Of a DNA stretch of 64,000 nt, positions 59,301-64,000 are shown piece by piece. How positions within the stretch are numbered: position 1 is the stretch's first letter; the number at the start of each line of letters is the position of its first letter. The notes under the pieces were generated by a model that had not been told where the DNA came from, made no database searches, and worked only from the letters and a program-made list of their open reading frames with translations. The DNA is from Manihot esculenta (taxonomy: Eukaryota > Streptophyta > Magnoliopsida > Malpighiales > Euphorbiaceae): NCBI RefSeq assembly GCF_001659605.2, contig NC_035173.2, positions 12,282,757 to 12,346,756 of the forward strand, written 5' to 3'. A program made the position numbers and the translations under genes.

Positions 59301-60902
59301 GAAAATAAAATAAATATAAGTAAAATGAGAAACAAAAAGTAGAGAGCAATAATATATTTTTAATAAAAAAAATTAAAAAAAATTAAATTAATTTAAAATT
59401 TTAATTATTTTTTATTTATTTCGATTCAATTCAAATTTAATAAAAAAATAGATAAAGTCAAATTAAATCGATTAATAATAATAATATATTATTTTTAATA
59501 ATATAGAGATTAATATATAATTAAAATTAAAATATTTTAATTAAATTTTAAAATATTAAATTTATTAAATTTATATGGCTGTTAAAATTAATTTATTTTA
59601 AATTTTTACTAATTAAATTATTCATAAATTTTGTATAATTTAAAATCCATAATTTTGTACTTGATTTCTTTAATTTATTTTTATTTTATTAGAATTCAAT
59701 TAAAATAATAAATGTTATTTTCGCCTTAAAAATTAAAATAATAATTTTAATATGTGATACAACATTAAATAATTTTTTAGAAAAAAACTTAAAAAACATG
59801 TCTTACTTTTATATTGATTTATATAAAAAATAAATAAGAATCAGAAAAAATTAAAAAAATACATTACTTCCATCTTATAAATCGAAATTTTAAAATAATG
59901 ATTTTAGTATGTGATGTGATATTATATATTTTTAAAAATAAAAAAATTAATTTTTATAAAAATTGGTTAATAAAAATATCTCTATTTAATTTATGAGAAT
60001 TATAATAATTTATAATATTTATCAATAATTTCAAAATTTATAAAATTATTTAAAAAATTTAAATATTTACGGTGATTTATATTTATATTTAAAATATTAA
60101 ATATTAAATGATAAAATTAAATATTTTCAACTTATTATAATTATAATAAAAAAATTAAATTAAATTTAAAAAAATTAATGATAAATTATAATATAATTTT
60201 TAAAATTTTATATTATTAATAAAATATATAGTTGTTTAATTTAAATTTTATATTAAAATTAAATATATTTTATATTTATCATATCATATATATTTATATT
60301 TGTCATATATAATATATAATATATTTTATATTAAATAAAATTGAAAATAAATAATAAATAATAAAATTAACAATAGTATTATTGTAATAAAAGTGTATAT
60401 ATTTAATAATTATTTATTAGTTAAATAGAACTTTTAAAAAAAATTTTTAAAAGTATTATTATAATTTTTTTAAAAGATAATTTTAAAATAATATATATAT
60501 AAATTATGAAATGAAAGGAATATGATAAGTCTAATTTATTTGTTTTAAATTTTTAAATTGAGATATTAAAATTTTCATTACTTTTTAAAATTTGATCAAT
60601 TTGATGTTATCAATTTTATTTAAAATATTCAATTATAAATTAAATCAACCAAAAATCAAATTAAAACTTCAAACCGAAGCAACTCGATTCTTTTTTTTTT
60701 TTTAAAAAAATCAATTTAGACCGACGAAAAAAAATCTGATGATGTGGCAGCGTATGGTTGGAGCACTGATTCAACCAGTAGGATCGAAGCACATGGGAAA
60801 ATCCGGGACCATTTTGCTCATCCTTCAATAATCCAATATCTATTTCACTGAGCTAAATTCCAAACAAACTCACTCCAGCTAGCCACATAGAGCGCTCTCT
60901 CT
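56347..60902. other. 4.5-kb AT-rich block, no genes
   Basis: Dominated by A/T runs (AATTTTAAAAATAA-like). Two diverged direct repeats of about 460 bp lie at 56773-57233 and 59576-60050. About 59395-59570 resembles the AT-rich centre of the 51242-51712 MITE. No convincing coding frame. Such DNA may serve as a scaffold-attachment region, but nothing shows that directly. Confidence 0.55.
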
Positions 60903-62385
60903 ACGGGTCTAATCGAACCGAGCCGAACTGAGTTTTATAAAATTCAAACTCATTTATTAAAAAAATTTGAAAACTCGAGTTCGAGCTCGAGCTCGACTCG
61001 AGCTCTAATATTTGAATCGAGCTCGACTCGAAAATTAAATATTATAATCGAGCTCGATTCGAGCTCGACTCGTGAAAGACTCATTCAGTTTAATAACGAG
61101 TCTAATTCGAGCTCGAACTCGAAAAACTCAATGAAGAAGCTCGTTAATAAAACTCGATGAAGAAGCTCGTTAATAAAACTCGATGAAGAAGCTCGTTAAT
61201 AAAACTCGATGAAGAAGCTCGTTAATAAAACTCGAGTTTGAACTCGAGAAACTCGATTAAAAAACTCGTTAAAAAAACTCAAATAATATTAATAATTATA
61301 AATTTTTAGTAATAATTATATAAATATATTAATAATGATTAATTAAATATTTATAGTAGTATCTAATTTAAAAAGATTTTTATAATTATACTTTAATTTT
61401 AAAAAATATCTAGTTTTACAATTTAATTTATCAGGTAATACTACTTGAATAATAATATTAAAAAGTACTTATTATTATTTGAAATTTCTAAAAATATAAT
61501 TTTTAATTATTTATAGTATTGATATAGGACTGATTATATTTTTTTAAGTTAAAACTTTTAACCAATAATACTTGATTAAGATGAAATTTGAAAATGAAAT
61601 GTCAGAAATCGAAAATTATTTTCGATAATTATTATTTTTAACCAATAATACTTTAATACTTTAATCAATAATGTTTAGTTAAAATTTTTAACTAAAAAAT
61701 ACTTGATTAATATACATTGTTTACTTAATTAATTATTATTAATATATTTTGATAATTATTATCATCTTTTATATTATATGTTTAATTATATATAAAAAAA
61801 TTTTATAATTATACTTTAATTTGAAAATGTATATAATTTTTACAATTCAATTTATGCATGTAGTACTATAATTTTAAAGAATACTTATTATAATAATTAA
61901 TATTAATTATTTATAATTATACATTAATTTTATTGAATCTTATTATAATAATTATATACAAAAGATTTTTATAATTTAATTTTAAAGAATACTAATTATA
62001 ATAATTAATTTTAATTATTTATAATTTTCAATACTATAATTTTTAAGTATTTATAATAGTTTAAATTTTATAACTTTATAGTTATTTTTATTTTTTTAAT
62101 AATATATGAACTTGTTCATAAATTTATTTAACGAATTAGTTCACCAATTTATTTAAACAATATTACTCACGAGCCTATTTAACGAGTCTGCTCGTGAGCC
62201 TTCTCAACGAGCCAGCTCGCGAGCCTTCTCAACGAGCCAGCTCGCGAGCCTTCTCAACGAGCCAGCTCGCGAGCCTTCTCGTTTAAGTGACGAGCCTCAA
62301 AATTGAGCTCCAGCTTGGCTCGTTTAAAAAACGAGCCGAACTCGATCGAACTTTTATCGAGTCGAGTCGAATAGCTCACGAATAG

Positions 62386-62386
<1 letters not shown>
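60903..62386. mobile_element. hAT-like non-autonomous element, copy 2, inverted
   Basis: Reverse-orientation relative of 10102-11485. It starts GGGTCTAATCGAACCGAGCC, matching the reverse complement of copy 1's right end, and finishes near TCACGAATAGC, about 20 bp short of the expected terminus. It has extra internal tandem units: CTCGATGAAGAAGCTCGTTA four times (about 61105-61230) and CTTCTCAACGAGCCAGCTCG (about 62195-62275). The missing terminus is replaced by (CT)n. Confidence 0.72.

Positions 62387-62387
<1 letters not shown>

Positions 62388-62474
<87 letters not shown>
62388..62474. repeat. (CT)n microsatellite, about 43 units
   Basis: An uninterrupted CT run between the hAT-like element and the thioredoxin m start, about 70-90 bp upstream of the ATGs. 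It probably lies in the 5' UTR or proximal promoter and should vary in length between individuals. Confidence 0.95.
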
Positions 62475-62478
<4 letters not shown>

Positions 62479-62562
62479 TACACTTGCTTACAAATACAAT
62501 CTTCTTTCTTTCTATTTTAGGGAGCTGCTATCTCCGCTTTCATGGCCACGATCTCCGCTTTC

Positions 62563-62809
62563 ATGGCCACCGTACTCGATCCCCTCTCCATTCCTCGCTC
62601 TCATTTTTTTCCCAAACCTACACTTTCTCCTTCCCTCACTGCTTCTGCCTCTCCGATTTCATCTACCAACCGGAGACCCGACGTCAGGTTACCGGAGGCT
62701 AGAGGTCTCAAGATTCGATCCTTCGGATCCATCACTCAGATGCCTAGTCGTTCTAGACTTGTTCGTGGTGGGAGGATTGTATGCGAGGCGGAGGAAACTG
62801 CTTTTGTAG
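62563..62809 (+). CDS. Plastid thioredoxin m precursor, exon 1 (M4-like)
   Basis: Thioredoxin m is a small stromal disulfide reductase that takes electrons from ferredoxin-thioredoxin reductase and activates light-regulated plastid enzymes. This exon encodes only the transit peptide: MATVLDPLSIPR, rich in Ser, Pro and Arg, then RGLKIRS and RLVRGGRIVCEAEET, which resemble the N-terminus of plant thioredoxin M4 precursors. The donor AG|GTCAGG at 62810 fits a phase-1 join. The catalytic WCGPC exon is not in the window. An in-frame ATG at 62542 was created by a 21-bp tandem duplication, so the true start is either 62542 or 62563; the second gives the family-like MATVLD start. Confidence 0.65.
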
Positions 62810-63386
62810 GTCAGGATCGCAGTCTCTCGTGTTATTGTTTTAAATTGCTTGAAAATTTATTTCTGCTTATTTTGATAAATTAAATAAAAGAGAGTGTACT
62901 AGAAATTACTATGTTCCGCGCATCGGAATGGTTTGATAGTTAAAGACATTTATGAATTTGATGTTCATTAAAGTGTGAAGTCCGAGTATTGATAGTCTCA
63001 TGAAAACCTTTGTCGAATTTGATAATTTCATGACCAAAGCTCCATTAGAATCATAATTGGACATATCTAATGATAATAACACTTGTTAAGAATAGAAATA
63101 TTTGGTGCTAGAGGAAATGCACACCATGTGGGGTTAAAGCACTTGAGAAATTTCAGGATATGAACACAGTAAACAATTTACAGGGATAAAAAGATTCGGA
63201 TCTACGTGTAGTAGTTTCCTGCTGTTTAAGCCAGTTTATAGTAGCCAGCTACTCTATGGTGGCAAATTATAACCAACCAAAACGGAAGTGAAAATTATGC
63301 AAAATGCTGATTTCCCATCATCTTTGAGATAAGAGAATATTTGAGCTTAGCATGTTCGGCTGACACTGAATTGCATTGTTAAAAGT
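62810..63386 (+). other. Intron 1 of the thioredoxin m gene (presumed)
   Basis: Non-coding sequence after the donor. No second exon with a thioredoxin active site appears before the window ends, so either the intron is long or the gene is interrupted. Confidence 0.4.
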
Positions 63387-63575
63387 AGGGCTGAGCAATT
63401 CTCGGTCTAAACCGAAAAACCGAACCGAACCGATTAAATTCGGTTTATCGGTTCGGTTAGTCGAAAAAATCGGTTTGGTTCGGTTAGTAGATTTAAAATT
63501 ATTCGGTTTTCGGTTCGGTTCGGTTTAAACATGTTAAATAACCGATCAAACCGAAAAACCGAACCGAACCCAACC
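63387..63575. mobile_element. Relic of the TAGGGCTGAGCA MITE family
   Basis: Starts TAGGGCTGAGCAATTCTCGG and continues with GGTTCGGTT and AACCGAACCGAA words, like the MITE at 51242. The AT-rich centre and the normal right end are missing; instead the sequence runs into the CCCAA foldback. Confidence 0.65.
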
Positions 63576-63576
63576 C

Positions 63577-63670
63577 AGGGGGTTGGGGTGCTAGCCTATC
63601 GTACCCAACCCAACCCAACCCAACCCAACCCAACCCAACCCAACCCAACAGGCCAGCACCCCAACCCCCT
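63577..63670. repeat. Foldback with (CCCAA)n loop
   Basis: Arms 63577-63597 (AGGGGGTTGGGGTGCTAGCCT) and 63650-63670 are complementary at 20 of 21 positions. The spacer holds about nine CCCAA units (63603-63649). Open frames here are repeat artefacts. Confidence 0.85.
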
Positions 63671-63735
63671 CCATACCTTTCGCCGAACCCCTCCATCCCA
63701 TTTTCCACATTCCCCTCCACCCCAACCCCCTCTGA

Positions 63736-64000
63736 AATTTGCAATCTTTACTCTTTCTGCGAGACGACTGTGAAACAGAGGAAGGTGTAGAATCTAAAGA
63801 GGAAGAGGAAGAAGAAGATGGCGACGAGGACGACGACGGTGACGAAGATGACGACGACGAAGACGATGATGAGGGGGGCGAGGACGACGAAGACGATGAT
63901 GAGGGGGGCGAGGACGACGAAGACGACGAGGTTCAGGTCTTACAATCCTCCAGAGGGCCACCGGTTCAGTCGGCGGATGACGACGAGGACGACGACAACG
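63736..64000 (+). CDS. Acidic Asp/Glu-rich reading frame, runs off the window
   Basis: The frame is open from about 63736 (after a TGA) to the window end. It reads FLRDDCETEEGVESKEEEE, then long Asp/Glu runs with two 33-bp repeats (DDDEGGEDDE), then EVQVLQSSRGPPVQSADDDED. A splice acceptor such as CTGCGAG near 63762 is possible, since no good ATG is present. Acidic tracts like this occur in nucleolar and chromatin proteins, but I do not recognise the gene. Its relation to the thioredoxin m gene is unclear: either a separate gene or an exon from a fusion. Confidence 0.35.

Noticed and set aside
63499..63773. Gly-Trp-Val and Pro-Asn-Thr-Gln repeat frames
   Set aside because: Translations of the CCCAA pentamer in both directions. 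It is also not a telomere repeat, which in most plants is TTTAGGG.
1..64000. A previously undescribed biological system
   Set aside because: Almost everything outside three host genes is explained by known transposon classes. The unassigned parts (acidic frame, 13328-13801, GC-rich island) are too short or incomplete to support such a claim.

Overview
This is nuclear DNA from a flowering plant, most likely a eudicot. Three plant gene sequences support that: a UVSSA homologue with a spliced intron, the first exon of a plastid thioredoxin m precursor, and fragments of an RBBP5-LIKE (RBL) gene. Intergenic DNA is very AT-rich and full of LTR retrotransposons. A Euphorbiaceae source such as cassava or rubber tree is only a guess.

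Layout. 1-6724: 3' part of a Ty3/gypsy chromovirus (element A), inserted in a reverse-strand Ty1/copia element (6725-9354). 9355-15181: AT-rich DNA with a hAT-like non-autonomous element full of GAGCTC/CTCGAG words, a possible copia LTR relic, a zinc-knuckle ORF relic and a TRIM-like mini-retroelement. 15558-17896: UVSSA homologue on the minus strand, with one in-frame stop. 17897-22000: decayed copia sequence. 22520-44590: a hAT-type transposon gene with a TTF zinc finger, split after its tenth codon by element B (23618-43779, minus strand). Element C (33416-43621, plus strand) sits inside the 5' LTR of B. 44593-56346: two copies of an RBL gene fragment joined to a copia 3' end, on either side of element D (46281-54714), which itself carries a 471-bp MITE. 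56347-60900: a 4.5-kb AT-rich block without genes. 60903-62474: a second, inverted copy of the hAT-like element ending in a (CT)n tract, directly upstream of thioredoxin m exon 1 (62563-62809). The right end holds a MITE relic, a foldback of CCCAA pentamers and an acidic reading frame that runs off the window.

Elements A-D belong to one family: LTRs of about 2.3-2.5 kb, TGTAATACCC...GTCGTTACA ends, a tRNA-Met primer site, a purine tract AAGGGGGGGAGA, and Gag - zinc knuckle - protease - RT - RNase H - integrase - chromodomain-like tail. This fits the Tekay/Del chromoviruses. C is youngest, with near-identical LTRs and a single reading frame up to a late frameshift. B and D carry several stop codons; A carries many small indels.

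I found no new enzymatic or defence system. The most informative content is the layered insertion history, which can be read base by base from target-site duplications, plus three changes at or near host genes: the UVSSA stop, the duplicated start of thioredoxin m, and the captured RBL fragments.
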